A stretch of DNA of 64,000 nucleotides from Olsenella uli DSM 7084 (GCF_000143845.1 NC_014363.1:915186-979185), one strand, 5' to 3'. Positions 50,803 through 60,372 are shown, counted from the stretch's first letter. Numbers and translations: made by a program. The notes: generated from the sequence alone by a model not told the origin.

Positions 50803-51894
50803 CTATGCGGGGGCACAGCCGAGCTCGACGAGCTCGGCGAGCTCGCCGAGCGTGACGTGACGGACCTCGACCGCCCCCAAGGCCCGGGGGGTGATGACGT
50901 TGACGCCTGCGCCGTGGCGTTTCTTGTCATGGGCGGCGAAGGAGACGATCGTCCTGTGGTCGATGTCGGTGCCGGTGGGAAGGCCGTAGGCGTCGACGGC
51001 GCTCACGATCCTGTCGGCGACGTCTTGTGTGCACCAGCCCCTCGCTGCAGAGGCACGGGCGATGCAGCACATGCCGACCGCGACGGACGAGCCGTGACCC
51101 AGCTCGAAGGAACTCGCTGCCTCGACGGCATGGCCGATCGTGTGCCCGAAGTTGAGGACCTGCCTGAGGCCGCCCTCTCGCTCGTCGCGCTCGACCACGT
51201 CGCGCTTGATCCTGACGTTGCGGGCAATGACCTCGACGAGTCGACCCCGGTCATAGCCCTGCGCATTGATGGGCTCCTCGCCCAGCCGTGCGAGGAGCTC
51301 CGCGTCCGCGATGGCGGCGTGCTTGATGACCTCGCCACAGGAGTCGGTGAAGAGCGAGGGGGTCAGGGTGTCGAGGCAGTCGACGTCAGCGATGACGAGA
51401 TGCGGCTGGAAGAAGAAGCCGGCGAGGTTCTTGCCCGCCGAGAGGTCGACTGCGGTCTTCCCTCCTACGGACGAGTCGACCATGGCGAGCAGCGATGTGG
51501 GAACCTGCACGACCTTGCATCCCCTGAGATACATGGCCCCGGCAAGTCCCGCGATGTCGCCCGTGACCCCGCCTCCTACCGCGATGACCACGTCATCGCG
51601 GTCAAGTCCCGCTTGGGCAAGGCCTTCGAGCAGGTCGGCGAGCGTGCCCATGTTCTTGGAGCCCTCGCCTGCCTCGAAGGCCTGCGCCGTACATTCGTAG
51701 CCCGCATCGGCGAGGGACTCCGCGACCGCGTTCGCGTAGAGCGGCGCAACGTTGGAGTCCGACACAACGCAGGCCCGCCTGCCACCGCAGGCCTCGCGCG
51801 TGAGTCGACCGACCCCATCGAGCAGGTCCCGTCCCACGAGCACGTCGTAGGAACGCGAGGGCGTGCGTACGCGGATCCGCCTTGTCTCGCTCAT
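50803..51894 (-). CDS. aroB: 3-Dehydroquinate synthase
   Basis: Cyclises DAHP to 3-dehydroquinate with NAD and zinc. The 363-aa product has RACVVSDSNVAPLY, EAGEGSKNMGTLADLLE, VVIAVGGGVTGDIAGLAGAMYLRG, PTSLLAMVDSSVGGKTAVDL, LNFGHTIGHAVEAASSFELGHG (zinc His) and HDKKRHGAGVNVI. The ATG overlaps the tyrA stop by 4 bp (ATGA), showing translational coupling. All metal and NAD residues are present. Confidence 0.97.
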   Translation of the reverse strand: MSETRRIRVRTPSRSYDVLVGRDLLDGVGRLTREACGGRRACVVSDSNVAPLYANAVAESLADAGYECTAQAFEAGEGSKNMGTLADLLEGLAQAGLDRDDVVIAVGGGVTGDIAGLAGAMYLRGCKVVQVPTSLLAMVDSSVGGKTAVDLSAGKNLAGFFFQPHLVIADVDCLDTLTPSLFTDSCGEVIKHAAIADAELLARLGEEPINAQGYDRGRLVEVIARNVRIKRDVVERDEREGGLRQVLNFGHTIGHAVEAASSFELGHGSSVAVGMCCIARASAARGWCTQDVADRIVSAVDAYGLPTGTDIDHRTIVSFAAHDKKRHGAGVNVITPRALGAVEVRHVTLGELAELVELGCAPA

Positions 51895-52766
51895 CTCTTC
51901 TCGGCCTCCCTCTTGAGACGGTCGCCCTCGGCCAGGAGGGCCTTGAGCCTGCTGGCGTCACCCTCGTCGAGGGCGTCCCTGTAGGCCTGCAGGCTGTCGA
52001 TGATGGCACCTATCTCCTGCGAGAGGTAGTCGGCGTTGTCCAGGAAGAGCTCGGTCCACATGGGCGCGTTGAGGCGCGCCACGCGCGTGAGGTCCCTGTA
52101 GGACCCTGCCGAGAAGCCCTTGTGCATCTGGGCCGCGGGGCTCTTGACGTAGGCGTTTGACACGATGTGGGCTAGCTGGGAGGTGTAGGCGATCTGGCGG
52201 TCGTGGAAGTCTGCCGTCGCGAGCGTGAACGACCCGAACGAGCAGGGGGCAAGCAGGGCCTTGAGGCGCTCGAGCACGTTGGCCCGCTCGAGGTCGTCCA
52301 TGTGCCTTGGGGGAACGACGACCAGCGGTGCGCCCCTGAACATGGTGGCGCTCGCGTGGGCGTAGCCCGAGTACTGCTTGCCGGCCATGGGGTGGCAGCC
52401 CACGAAGGTCCAGTCGTGGCGGTCCGCGATCTCGAAGCAGCGCTCGCAGACGGTGCGCTTGACGCCTATGGTGTCGATGACGATGGCACCGGGGGAGATG
52501 AGGCCCTCCTCCCGGGTGAGCCAGTCGATGCTCGCCTGGGGGTAGCCTGCGAGGATGACGAGCTCGCAGCTGGGAATCGTATGCGCATCGAGCTCACCAT
52601 CGACGGTGTCGATCAGGGCGAGCTCGAGCGTCGAGCGCGTGCGGTTCCAGGCATAGACCTCCTGACCGGCCGCATGCGCGGCCTTTGCGAAGGAACCGCC
52701 CATGAGACCCAGGCCCACCACGCCGATCCTGCCGGCAACGAGGGCGGCCGCGTTCTTCTCGGCCAT
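51891..52766 (-). CDS. tyrA: Prephenate dehydrogenase
   Basis: Oxidises prephenate toward hydroxyphenylpyruvate, the Tyr branch. The 291-aa product has IGVVGLGLMGGSFAKAAHAAG (NAD motif), VILAGYPQASIDWL, VIDTIGVKRTVCERCFE, FVGCHPMAGKQYSGYAHA, SQLAHIVSNAYVKSP and FSAGSYRDLTRVA. It is the short form without an ACT domain. The gene starts 3 bp after the DAHP synthase stop and overlaps aroB. Confidence 0.95.
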   Translation of the reverse strand: MAEKNAAALVAGRIGVVGLGLMGGSFAKAAHAAGQEVYAWNRTRSTLELALIDTVDGELDAHTIPSCELVILAGYPQASIDWLTREEGLISPGAIVIDTIGVKRTVCERCFEIADRHDWTFVGCHPMAGKQYSGYAHASATMFRGAPLVVVPPRHMDDLERANVLERLKALLAPCSFGSFTLATADFHDRQIAYTSQLAHIVSNAYVKSPAAQMHKGFSAGSYRDLTRVARLNAPMWTELFLDNADYLSQEIGAIIDSLQAYRDALDEGDASRLKALLAEGDRLKREAEKR

Positions 52767-52769
52767 GGC

Positions 52770-53792
52770 CTATGCCCCGTCCCCGTCGTCGACGGCTTCG
52801 CGGATGAGGGCGATGCGCCTCATCGCCGAGGCGAACTGCGCAGGGGTCAGGGCCTGCGCCCCGTCGGACCAGGCCTGGGAGGGCTGGTCATGGACCTCGA
52901 TCTCGAGACCGTCGGCACCTGCTGCGACGGCCGCATACGCCGCAGGGCGGACGTAGCGGGTGTAGCCCGTGGCGTGGCTGGGGTCGCCGATGACGGGGAG
53001 GTGGGAGAGGTGGTGCAGGACGGGGATGGCGTTCACGTCAAAGGTGTTGCGGGTGCGTGTCTCGAAGGTGCGGATGCCGCGCTCGCAGAGGATGACGTTC
53101 TTGTTGCCTTCGCTCATGACGTACTCGGCCGCCATGAGGAGCTCGTCGAGGGTCTGGGACATGCCGCGCTTGAGAAGGACGGGCACAGTGGTTCTGCCGA
53201 CCTCCTTGAGCAGGCTGAAGTTCTGGGCGTTGCGTGCACCGATCTGCATGACGTCAATCTGCCGGTCGACGAAGAGCTGGACGTCACGGGGGTCCATGAC
53301 CTCGGTCACGATGGGCATGTCCAGCTCGCAGGATGCCTCGAGCAAGAGGTCGAGTCCCCTCTCGCCCATGCCCTGGTATGCGTAGGGCGAGGTGCGGGGC
53401 TTGTAGGCCCCGCCGCGCAGCATCGTGGCCCCCGCCTCCTTGACCGCGCGCGCGATGGAAAGGAGGTTCTCGCCCTCGACGGAACAGGGTCCGGCGATGA
53501 CCTGGAAGCTGCCTGCGCCGACGCGGACCCCGTGCCCGCACTCGATGACGCTGTCCTGGGGATGGAACTTGCGGTTGGCCTTCTTGAAGGGCTCGGTGAC
53601 GCGCCGCACCTGGTCGACGATGTCCATCGACTCCAGGAGGAAGGGGTCGATCTGGGTGGTGTCGCCGATGATGCCGACGATGGTTTCGCTCTCGCCGCGC
53701 GAGACGTCCGTCTTGAAGCCGCGGTCCTCGATCCAGCCGATGAAGTGGGCGAGCTGCTCCGACGAGGCGGAGCCCTTTACGATTGCGATCAT
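52770..53792 (-). CDS. aroF: 3-Deoxy-7-phosphoheptulonate (DAHP) synthase
   Basis: First step of the shikimate pathway: PEP and erythrose 4-phosphate to DAHP. The 340-aa product is the type I-beta form, with an N-terminal ferredoxin-like regulatory region of about 70 residues (IAIVKGSASSEQLAHFIGWIEDRGF...VGIIGDTTQID) and a barrel with IAGPCSVEGENLL, GAYKPRTSPYAYQGMGERGL, IGARNAQNFSLL, VILCERGIRTFE and LPVIGDPSHATGY. The N-terminal region usually senses aromatic amino acids or prephenate. I chose ATG 53792 since AAAGG lies 7 nt upstream; ATG 53798 has the same site only 1 nt away. First gene of the aro operon. Confidence 0.95.
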   Translation of the reverse strand: MIAIVKGSASSEQLAHFIGWIEDRGFKTDVSRGESETIVGIIGDTTQIDPFLLESMDIVDQVRRVTEPFKKANRKFHPQDSVIECGHGVRVGAGSFQVIAGPCSVEGENLLSIARAVKEAGATMLRGGAYKPRTSPYAYQGMGERGLDLLLEASCELDMPIVTEVMDPRDVQLFVDRQIDVMQIGARNAQNFSLLKEVGRTTVPVLLKRGMSQTLDELLMAAEYVMSEGNKNVILCERGIRTFETRTRNTFDVNAIPVLHHLSHLPVIGDPSHATGYTRYVRPAAYAAVAAGADGLEIEVHDQPSQAWSDGAQALTPAQFASAMRRIALIREAVDDGDGA

Positions 53793-53944
53793 GCGCATGC
53801 CTTTCGAGGCCCAAGGGGCCATGGGTCCTGGTGTCTGTAGAGATGCTACAGCATGAGAGGACGGGCCCAAGGCCACGTATTCAAAGCGTTACCTACGAGG
53901 GGGGGTCGGCGGCGTCTGTGCTACGTGACCGGGAGGCTGCAAGA

Positions 53945-54021
53945 TGGTGACCCCAGTGGGGCTCGAACCCACGACCTTTCGCTCCGGAGGCGAACGCTCT
54001 GATCCACTGAGCTATGGGGCC
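53945..54021 (-). tRNA. tRNA-Arg(CCG), with encoded CCA
   Basis: On the minus strand the acceptor arms GGCCCCA and TGGGGTC pair (one G-U), the D arm GCTC/GAGC, anticodon stem TTCGC/GCGAA with loop CTCCGGA, and the T arm CGTGGGTTCGAGCCCCAC-like GTGGG/CCCAC. The anticodon is CCG, reading CGG (Arg). CCA follows the discriminator A at 53945-53947. A TATAAT -10 lies upstream (54034-54039). It is upstream of the aro operon on the same strand. Confidence 0.95.
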
Positions 54022-54033
54022 ACGCAGCGCCCC

Positions 54034-54039
54034 ATTATA
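54034..54039 (-). promoter_or_regulatory. -10 element of the tRNA-Arg promoter
   Basis: Perfect TATAAT on the minus strand, ending 12 nt before the mature tRNA 5' end. No clear -35 is visible at 17 bp. Confidence 0.6.
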
Positions 54040-54150
54040 CATAACTCCCGAAATGACGGCGCGTTGGATTTGTGGGCGCCTCGTGCAAGCCCGCCGAGTC
54101 GGAAGTGTCCTGTAGAATGGGACAGCCATAGGTACGGGAGGGGTTGATTC

Positions 54151-56553
54151 GTGACACGGGGCACGACTGACAAGCCGGCCAGGGGGCTCACCGCCGTCGA
54201 GGTCGCCGAGCGCGTCGCCGACGGACGAGTGAACATAAATGCCGACGTGAAGACCAAAAGCGTGGGACAGATCGTGGCGGAGCACGCCCTCACACTGTTC
54301 AATGTCGTTAACGTGGGACTTGCGGCCTTGGTCGCGTCCACGGGCCAGTATCGAAACATGCTCTTCGTGGGGGTAGTCGTCTCCAACCTCGTGATAGGGG
54401 TGTTCCAGGAGATCAGGGCCAAAGTCCTGGTGGACAGGCTCTCCATCCTCACTGCAAAGGACGTGACGGTCAGGCGCGATGGCACCGAACGCGCCATCCC
54501 CGTCGACCAGGTGGTGGTCGACGATCTGGTGCTGCTCTCGCATGGCGACCAGGTCCCTGCGGACGGCACCGTGCTCAGGGGCGGCGCACGCATGGATGAG
54601 AGCCTCCTTTCCGGGGAGAGTAACGCCATCGAGAAGGACGTGGGCGACGAGGTCCTCTCGGGTTCCTTCGTCGACTCGGGAAGTCTTGAGTATCGTGTCA
54701 CCAGGGTCGGGGCACAGGGCTACGCCGCTCGCATCAATGCCGAGGCTAAGTACGTCAAGGCCGTGCACTCGGAGATCATGGACACCGTCCAGGCGGTCAT
54801 ACGTGTCGCGACCTACCTGCTCGTCCCCATGGGCCTCAGCCTCTTCCTGCGCACACTGCTGTCATCGGGCGGGAGCTACCAGGAGGCGGCCCTCCAGTCG
54901 GTGGCGGCCCTCGTAGGCATGATCCCCCAGGGGCTCGTCCTGCTCACCTCCAGCGTCTTTGCCATTGCGACGACGCGCCTGGCGTCGCGCAAGGTGCTCG
55001 TGCAGCAGAGCTACTGCGTGGAGACCTTGGCGCGTGTGGACGTCCTCTGCCTGGACAAGACTGGGACCATCACCACGGGCGCGATGGAGGTGTGCGACGT
55101 CGTCGACGGACGGGGCATGCGGGGGGAGGCGTCCGAGGCCGCCCTGGCCGTTGCCCTCATCGTGGCGCATGCGAACCGCGCGGACGCCAACGAGACGGCG
55201 CGGGCCATCCTGTCCCATGGGACGGGCCGGGGGATGGAGCCAGTCCCTTGCATCCGCGCAGTCCCCTTCTCCTCGCGTACCAAGTACTCGGGGTGCACTA
55301 CCGCGGACGGGCGCTCTCTCGTGCTGGGCGCGGCCCAGCTTGTGCTGGGGAACCTCTTCGCGACCTTCGAGCCCACCGTCCGCTCCTTCGACCCCACCGT
55401 CCGCGTCCTCGTCTGCGCCGAGGTGGAGGGCTTCGCCGAGGACGGGTCCCTCCAGGGGGTGCCTCGCGTCGTGGGCTTCGTGGGCATACGGGACCAGGTG
55501 CGCGAGAATGCCGCGCAGACCATGCGCTTCTTTCTCGACCAGGGCGTCTCCCTGCGCGTCATATCAGGTGACGACCCCCTGACCGTCTCGGCCATCGCCA
55601 AGTCCGTGGGCATTCCGGGCGCGGAGCGCTGCATCGACGCCTCGGGGTTGGAGGACACCGAGGAGCTTGCCCGCGCCGTCAGGGACTGTCGCGTCTTCGG
55701 GCGCGTGACCCCGCAGCTCAAGCGCGAGCTCGTGCGTCAGCTACGGGCCAGGGGGCATACCATCGCGATGACGGGCGACGGGGTGAATGACGTGCTGGCC
55801 CTCAAGGAGGCGGACTGCTCGGTGGCCATGGCCTCCGGGTCTGCGGCGGCGCGCAACGTCGCCGAGATCGTTCTGGCCGACAACGACTTCGCCCACATGC
55901 CCGAGGTCGTGGCCGAGGGACGTAGGTCCATCAACAACCTGCAGCGCTCGGCCTCGCTCTTCCTCACCAAGACGGCCTACAGCGCGGTGCTGGCGCTCGT
56001 CTGCATCCTCATGCCGCCCTACCCGCTCATACCCATCCAGATGTCAATCATCTCCACGGCAGTCATCGGGGTGCCGTCGTTTCTGCTTGCCCTCGAACCC
56101 AACCACGACCGCGTGAGTGGTGCCTTCCTGGGCAACGTCCTCTCCCGGTCGCTGCCCGCCTCCGCCGCCATCGTCTGCGAGCTCGTGGCGACCTTGGTCC
56201 TGTTCCGCGCCCTGGGCTGGTCGCGTGCAGTGATGTCGACGCTCTGCATGGTGCAGATCGCTGCAGTTGGCGTGGCGCTCATCTGGCGCATCTCCCGGCC
56301 GCTCAATCCCCTCAGGCTGTTCGTCCTCGCCTTTTCCGTGGTCTACGTCATCGTGTCCTGCACGGTATGTGGGGACTTCATCCGCGTCGAGTTCCCCGCG
56401 CCCGACGCTGGTGTCGTGTGCGCCGCCGTATGCGCATGTGGGGTAGTCTTTTTCAATATGCTCTACGACGTCTCTTCCGAAAGGCTTCCGGGCTCGGCCT
56501 TCCTCGAGTCCCTCAACAGGAAGGTGGGACACATCCATGACAGCAACGACTGA
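54151..56553 (+). CDS. P-type cation-transporting ATPase (CtpE-like)
   Basis: ATP-driven ion pump in the membrane; the closest resemblance I recall is the calcium transporter CtpE of mycobacteria. The 800-aa product has an actuator region with LLSGESNAIE, helix M4 with MIPQGLVLLTSSVFAIA, the phosphorylation motif CLDKTGTITTG (Asp about residue 302), TGDGVNDVLALKEADCSVAMASG (about 541) and a six-helix C-terminal part. There is no N-terminal heavy-metal-binding domain. The start is GTG with a good GGGAGGGG site. The stop overlaps the aconitase start by 17 bp. Ion specificity cannot be proven from sequence. Confidence 0.92.
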   Translation: MTRGTTDKPARGLTAVEVAERVADGRVNINADVKTKSVGQIVAEHALTLFNVVNVGLAALVASTGQYRNMLFVGVVVSNLVIGVFQEIRAKVLVDRLSILTAKDVTVRRDGTERAIPVDQVVVDDLVLLSHGDQVPADGTVLRGGARMDESLLSGESNAIEKDVGDEVLSGSFVDSGSLEYRVTRVGAQGYAARINAEAKYVKAVHSEIMDTVQAVIRVATYLLVPMGLSLFLRTLLSSGGSYQEAALQSVAALVGMIPQGLVLLTSSVFAIATTRLASRKVLVQQSYCVETLARVDVLCLDKTGTITTGAMEVCDVVDGRGMRGEASEAALAVALIVAHANRADANETARAILSHGTGRGMEPVPCIRAVPFSSRTKYSGCTTADGRSLVLGAAQLVLGNLFATFEPTVRSFDPTVRVLVCAEVEGFAEDGSLQGVPRVVGFVGIRDQVRENAAQTMRFFLDQGVSLRVISGDDPLTVSAIAKSVGIPGAERCIDASGLEDTEELARAVRDCRVFGRVTPQLKRELVRQLRARGHTIAMTGDGVNDVLALKEADCSVAMASGSAAARNVAEIVLADNDFAHMPEVVAEGRRSINNLQRSASLFLTKTAYSAVLALVCILMPPYPLIPIQMSIISTAVIGVPSFLLALEPNHDRVSGAFLGNVLSRSLPASAAIVCELVATLVLFRALGWSRAVMSTLCMVQIAAVGVALIWRISRPLNPLRLFVLAFSVVYVIVSCTVCGDFIRVEFPAPDAGVVCAAVCACGVVFFNMLYDVSSERLPGSAFLESLNRKVGHIHDSND

Positions 56554-59215
56554 CTTCGAGCGCGCCGTCGCGAGCGCGCGTATCCCCCGACCCCTGTGCG
56601 CTGGTTCCCTCAGACGTCTCGTCTATGACGTCTCGAAGATCCCCGGTGCCGCACACCTGCCACGCGCCCTCGTCGTTTTGCTCGAGAACTGCGTGCGCAG
56701 GGCGACCAGCGACGAGCAGGCGACTGAACTCGCGCGGCGTGTGATCGAGGCTGGCCTCGCGGGGGCGCAGGGTTCCGAGATCGAGTTCATGCCCGCCCGC
56801 GCGCTCTTCCAGGACTTCACGGGCGTTCCCGTGTTCGTTGACTTCGCGGCCATGCGCGACGCTGTTGTCGAGCGCGGGGGAGACCCCTCCCGCGTGAGCC
56901 CCCACATACCCTGCACGCTCGTCGTTGACCACTCCGTGATCGCGGATTTCACGGGCAGCGACGATGCGGCCGAGAGGAACCAGCGCATGGAGGCCGAGCG
57001 TAACCACGAGCGCTTCGCCTTCCTCAAGTGGGCGGCACACTCCTTTGACAATGTCCGCATCGTCCCACCCGGGAGTGGCATCTGCCACCAGCTCAATATG
57101 GAGCACTTCTGCGAGGTCGTCTGCGACGACGCCCTTGCGGGAGGTGACGTGCCTGTGGCCTGCTTCGATACGCTCGTCGGCACGGACTCCCACACCACGA
57201 CCGCAAACGGGCTCGGCGTGCTCGGCTGGGGCGTTGGTGGCATCGAGGCGGAGGCTGCGGCGCTCGGTCAGCCCATCACGATGCTCGTCCCCCCCGTCGT
57301 CGAGCTCAACCTCACCGGCGCTCTCAACGACGGCGTGAGTGGGATGGACCTGGCGCTGACGGTGGCCCAGGTCCTGCGCTCCGAAGGGGTTGTCGGCACG
57401 CTCGTCGAGGTGGGTGGTCCTGGCGTCAGGACCCTGAGCGCCACACAGCGTGCCTGCGTGGCAAACATGACGCCGGAGTACGGCGCCACGACGACGCTCT
57501 TTCCCGTCGACGATCGCTCCATCGAGTACCTGGCCCTCACGGGGCGCGACCCCGAGCGGATCGAGCTCGCGCGGGCCTACCTCGAGGTCCAGGGCGTCTT
57601 TGGGGCCAGCGAGGGTAGGCGCTACGCCCGCCGCATCTCCCTTGACCTCTCGACGGTCGCGCTCAGCCTCGCCGGTCCCTCCCGCCCGCACGACCGCGTC
57701 TCGCCGGCGGGTCTGCGCGAACGCTTCAGGGACGCCCTGGCATCGCATGGACGCGCGGTTGGCGACCTCTCCTTCGGCTACGACACCCCCGAGGGCAGCG
57801 TGACCCTCACGCACGGAACCATCGCCATCGCTGCCATAACGAGCTGCACCACGGCAACGGACCCCGCCATGATGGTCGCGGCCGGGCTTCTCGCCCGCAA
57901 TGCCGCCGGGCGCGGGCTTGCGCCCAAGCCCTGGGTCAAGAAAGTGCTCGCCCCGGGCAGCCATTCCACCGCGCTCCTGCTCAGCCGTGCGGGCCTCGCG
58001 GACGCCCTTTCCCAGCTCGGCTTCCACACCTGCGGCTTCGGCTGCATGAGCTGCATAGGCAACTCTGGCGACATCCTCCCTCAGCTCAAGGGTGTCGCCG
58101 CCAAGGCCGAGCTTGCGAGCGTCCTCTCGGGCAACCGCAACTTCGAGGGTCGCATCTCACCCGACGTCAGCCAGAACTACCTCTGCCAGCCCGCCCTGGT
58201 CGTCGCATATTCGCTCGTCGGCACGGTCGACGTCGACCTGTCAAGCGATCCCGTGGGCATCGGCACCGATGGCGTGCCCGTCATGCTCTCGGACATTCTG
58301 CCCACGGACGAGGAAATCACCGCGACGTTGGGCTCCTTCCTGGACGAGGGGCTCTTTGCCCAAGGCGGCGAGGGGCTCTTCGAGGGCTCGGCCGAGTGGC
58401 GGCGGATCGACGCGGGCACGTCCGACGTCTTCTCGTGGGACCCCGACTCGACCTATGTCCGCCGGCCCCCTTACTTCGACCTCGCCACCCATCGTGACGT
58501 GGTGGGCATCTCCCGGGCACGGGTCCTCGCGCTCCTCGGGGACTTCGTCACGACAGACCACATCTCGCCGGCCGGATCCATCGCCGCCGACTCCCCGGCC
58601 GGTCGCTATCTCGTCGAGAGGGGCGTCTCCCCGGCCGAATTCAACACCTACGGCAGCCGTCGGGGCAATCATGAGGTGATGGCTCGGGGGACCTTCGCGA
58701 ACGTGAAGCTCTCCAATGCCCTCGCCCAAGGCCGTTCGGGCGGGTTGACCACCGATCTGCTCGACGGCGAGGTCAAGAGCATCTTCGATGCGTCCGTGCA
58801 CTATGCCGAGGCGGGTGCGCCCCTCGTGATCGTCGCTGGCAAGCTCTACGGCTCTGGGTCGAGCCGTGACTGGGCGGGCAAGGGTCCGACCCTCCTGGGC
58901 GTGCGGGCCGTCATTGCCGAGAGCTTCGAACGCATCCATCGCTCCAACCTCGTCCAGATGGGCGTGCTCCCACTCCAGTTCGTCGAGGGGCAGAGCGCCT
59001 CGTCCCTTGGCCTCGACGGCACTGAGGTCTTTGACGTCGAGGCCGTGGACCTGTCTGCGGGCATGCCCACGAAGAGGGAGGCTGTCGTCACCGCGCGACG
59101 TGCCGACGGGAGTGGGCTCCGTTTCGAGTGCGTCGTGAGGGTGGACACGCCCATGGAGGGTGCCTTCCTCGCCGCTGGTGGCATCCTGCCCTACGTCCTC
59201 GACCAACTGTTGTAG
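56537..59215 (+). CDS. acnA: Aconitate hydratase
   Basis: Isomerises citrate and isocitrate with a 4Fe-4S cluster. The 892-aa product is AcnA/IRP-like in size and order, with DHSVIADF, GSGICHQLNMEHF, VGTDSHTTTANGLGVLGWGVGGIEAEAA, ITSCTTATDP (cluster Cys about 436), GFGCMSCIGNSG (two cluster Cys about 502 and 505) and GSSRDWAGKG. The usual SCTNTSNP motif reads SCTTATDP, losing two Asn, and GYGCTTCIGNSG reads GFGCMSC. All three Cys ligands are kept. It overlaps the ATPase gene by 17 bp and no other citrate-cycle gene is in the window. Function as an active aconitase is likely but the substitutions merit a check. Confidence 0.93.
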   Translation: MTATTDFERAVASARIPRPLCAGSLRRLVYDVSKIPGAAHLPRALVVLLENCVRRATSDEQATELARRVIEAGLAGAQGSEIEFMPARALFQDFTGVPVFVDFAAMRDAVVERGGDPSRVSPHIPCTLVVDHSVIADFTGSDDAAERNQRMEAERNHERFAFLKWAAHSFDNVRIVPPGSGICHQLNMEHFCEVVCDDALAGGDVPVACFDTLVGTDSHTTTANGLGVLGWGVGGIEAEAAALGQPITMLVPPVVELNLTGALNDGVSGMDLALTVAQVLRSEGVVGTLVEVGGPGVRTLSATQRACVANMTPEYGATTTLFPVDDRSIEYLALTGRDPERIELARAYLEVQGVFGASEGRRYARRISLDLSTVALSLAGPSRPHDRVSPAGLRERFRDALASHGRAVGDLSFGYDTPEGSVTLTHGTIAIAAITSCTTATDPAMMVAAGLLARNAAGRGLAPKPWVKKVLAPGSHSTALLLSRAGLADALSQLGFHTCGFGCMSCIGNSGDILPQLKGVAAKAELASVLSGNRNFEGRISPDVSQNYLCQPALVVAYSLVGTVDVDLSSDPVGIGTDGVPVMLSDILPTDEEITATLGSFLDEGLFAQGGEGLFEGSAEWRRIDAGTSDVFSWDPDSTYVRRPPYFDLATHRDVVGISRARVLALLGDFVTTDHISPAGSIAADSPAGRYLVERGVSPAEFNTYGSRRGNHEVMARGTFANVKLSNALAQGRSGGLTTDLLDGEVKSIFDASVHYAEAGAPLVIVAGKLYGSGSSRDWAGKGPTLLGVRAVIAESFERIHRSNLVQMGVLPLQFVEGQSASSLGLDGTEVFDVEAVDLSAGMPTKREAVVTARRADGSGLRFECVVRVDTPMEGAFLAAGGILPYVLDQLL

Positions 59216-59223
59216 CCGCTGTC

Positions 59224-59247
59224 CCGACTGCCCCTAGGGGCAGTCGG
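59224..59247. terminator. 24-bp palindrome after acnA
   Basis: Perfect 11-bp arms (59224-59234 with 59237-59247) with a 2-nt centre lie 8 bp after the acnA stop. No T run follows. Could be a terminator hairpin or an operator for the zinc-ribbon gene, whose ribosome site follows within 10 bp. Confidence 0.5.
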
Positions 59248-59262
59248 ACCCTTGGAGGCACC

Positions 59263-60276
59263 TTGATCTGTCCTAACTGTGGTTCCAATGTCCCTGATGG
59301 TGCCCTCCGCTGCCCAGCCTGCCGTGCTGAGCTGGGCCGGACGACCATCATCCCTCGGCTCAGGGGCGTCTGGTGCAAGAGCTGCGGTGCCCTCGTCCCC
59401 CCAGGTAGCGACGTGTGCCCCAACTGCGGCATGCCGCAGCGGGTCCCTGCGGCGCTGTCCCTAGAGGAGGGGTCGCCATCTATGGATGCGCTACCAGGGG
59501 CCACGGATCCAAAGGACGAGGCCGAGCTGGCGGGGGAGACCCACGCCATGGTGCGGATCGAGAGCGCCATCCCGTCCGAGCCTACCCAGTACGACCCCTC
59601 GTCGACGCGCGACCGCATTCCCCATGCGCGCTTCCTCGTTACGGCCGTGCTTGCGGCGGTTGTCGTGATGAGCGGCACGGTCCTCGCCATCACCCATCCC
59701 TGGGACCCTGGCGCCTTCGACACGAAGGCCAAGACCGAGGCCGACACCTCCCACGCGGGATTCCCCGGTACGGTGACGGAGCTGCAGGGACAGGAGGGGG
59801 GCAGCGCTACGACCGAGGTGAAGAGCGGTGACGATGCCACCCTCGAACAGCTCCAGGGCTACTACGAGCAGCTGGGCGCCCTCGCGACACGCGCCAACGA
59901 GAACGAGTCCCTGTTCCATCAGGTCTATGTCGACGCCGACCCGCAGAGACGAGAGGACGGCAAGGACGCGGCCGACGCGCTCGCCATAGAGGTCAGCAAC
60001 CTCATCTCGGCCATCTCGTCGGCAAACGTTGAGTCCGGGACCTATGTCAACGAGCAGAGGAACCTCGTGACACTGGGAAACTGGCTGCGCAACAGGATGG
60101 ATTCGCTCTGCGACGCATGGGACGCCGACGTCTCCTCCGACGATCCCTCCGCCGACAAGGACAGGATCCTGGCCAGCCTCCAAAACGATGGTGGGGCCTC
60201 AGCCACGGACAGCTACAGGGTGCTGTTCGAGCAGAACTACCCTGCATGGAAGCCCGAGCGCAAGGGCAGCTCGTAG
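59263..60276 (+). CDS. Zinc-ribbon single-pass membrane protein
   Basis: Function unknown. The 337-aa product starts with two zinc ribbons, CPNCGSNVPDGALRCPAC and CKSCGALVPPGSDVCPNC (residues about 3-55), then a variable acidic region, a helix FLVTAVLAAVVVMSGTVLAI (about 130-149) and a long extracytoplasmic region rich in Asp, Glu and Gln. The start is TTG at 59263 with GGAGG 4-5 nt upstream. The layout resembles coriobacterial zinc-ribbon envelope proteins, possibly sensors, but no catalytic motif is visible. Confidence 0.82.
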   Translation: MICPNCGSNVPDGALRCPACRAELGRTTIIPRLRGVWCKSCGALVPPGSDVCPNCGMPQRVPAALSLEEGSPSMDALPGATDPKDEAELAGETHAMVRIESAIPSEPTQYDPSSTRDRIPHARFLVTAVLAAVVVMSGTVLAITHPWDPGAFDTKAKTEADTSHAGFPGTVTELQGQEGGSATTEVKSGDDATLEQLQGYYEQLGALATRANENESLFHQVYVDADPQRREDGKDAADALAIEVSNLISAISSANVESGTYVNEQRNLVTLGNWLRNRMDSLCDAWDADVSSDDPSADKDRILASLQNDGGASATDSYRVLFEQNYPAWKPERKGSS

Positions 60277-60372
60277 CGCGCTCTCTGCTTACTCTGTGAA
60301 ACGGGAGCGCTCCTGCTAGACTGATAAGGATTAATGCACTCGAACGTCGTCTGTTTCGGGAGGAGGGAAGGC

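Noticed and set aside
53945-54021. tRNA-Arg as an integration site for a mobile element
   Set aside because: No integrase, no second copy of the tRNA 3' end in the window, and both sides are core genes.
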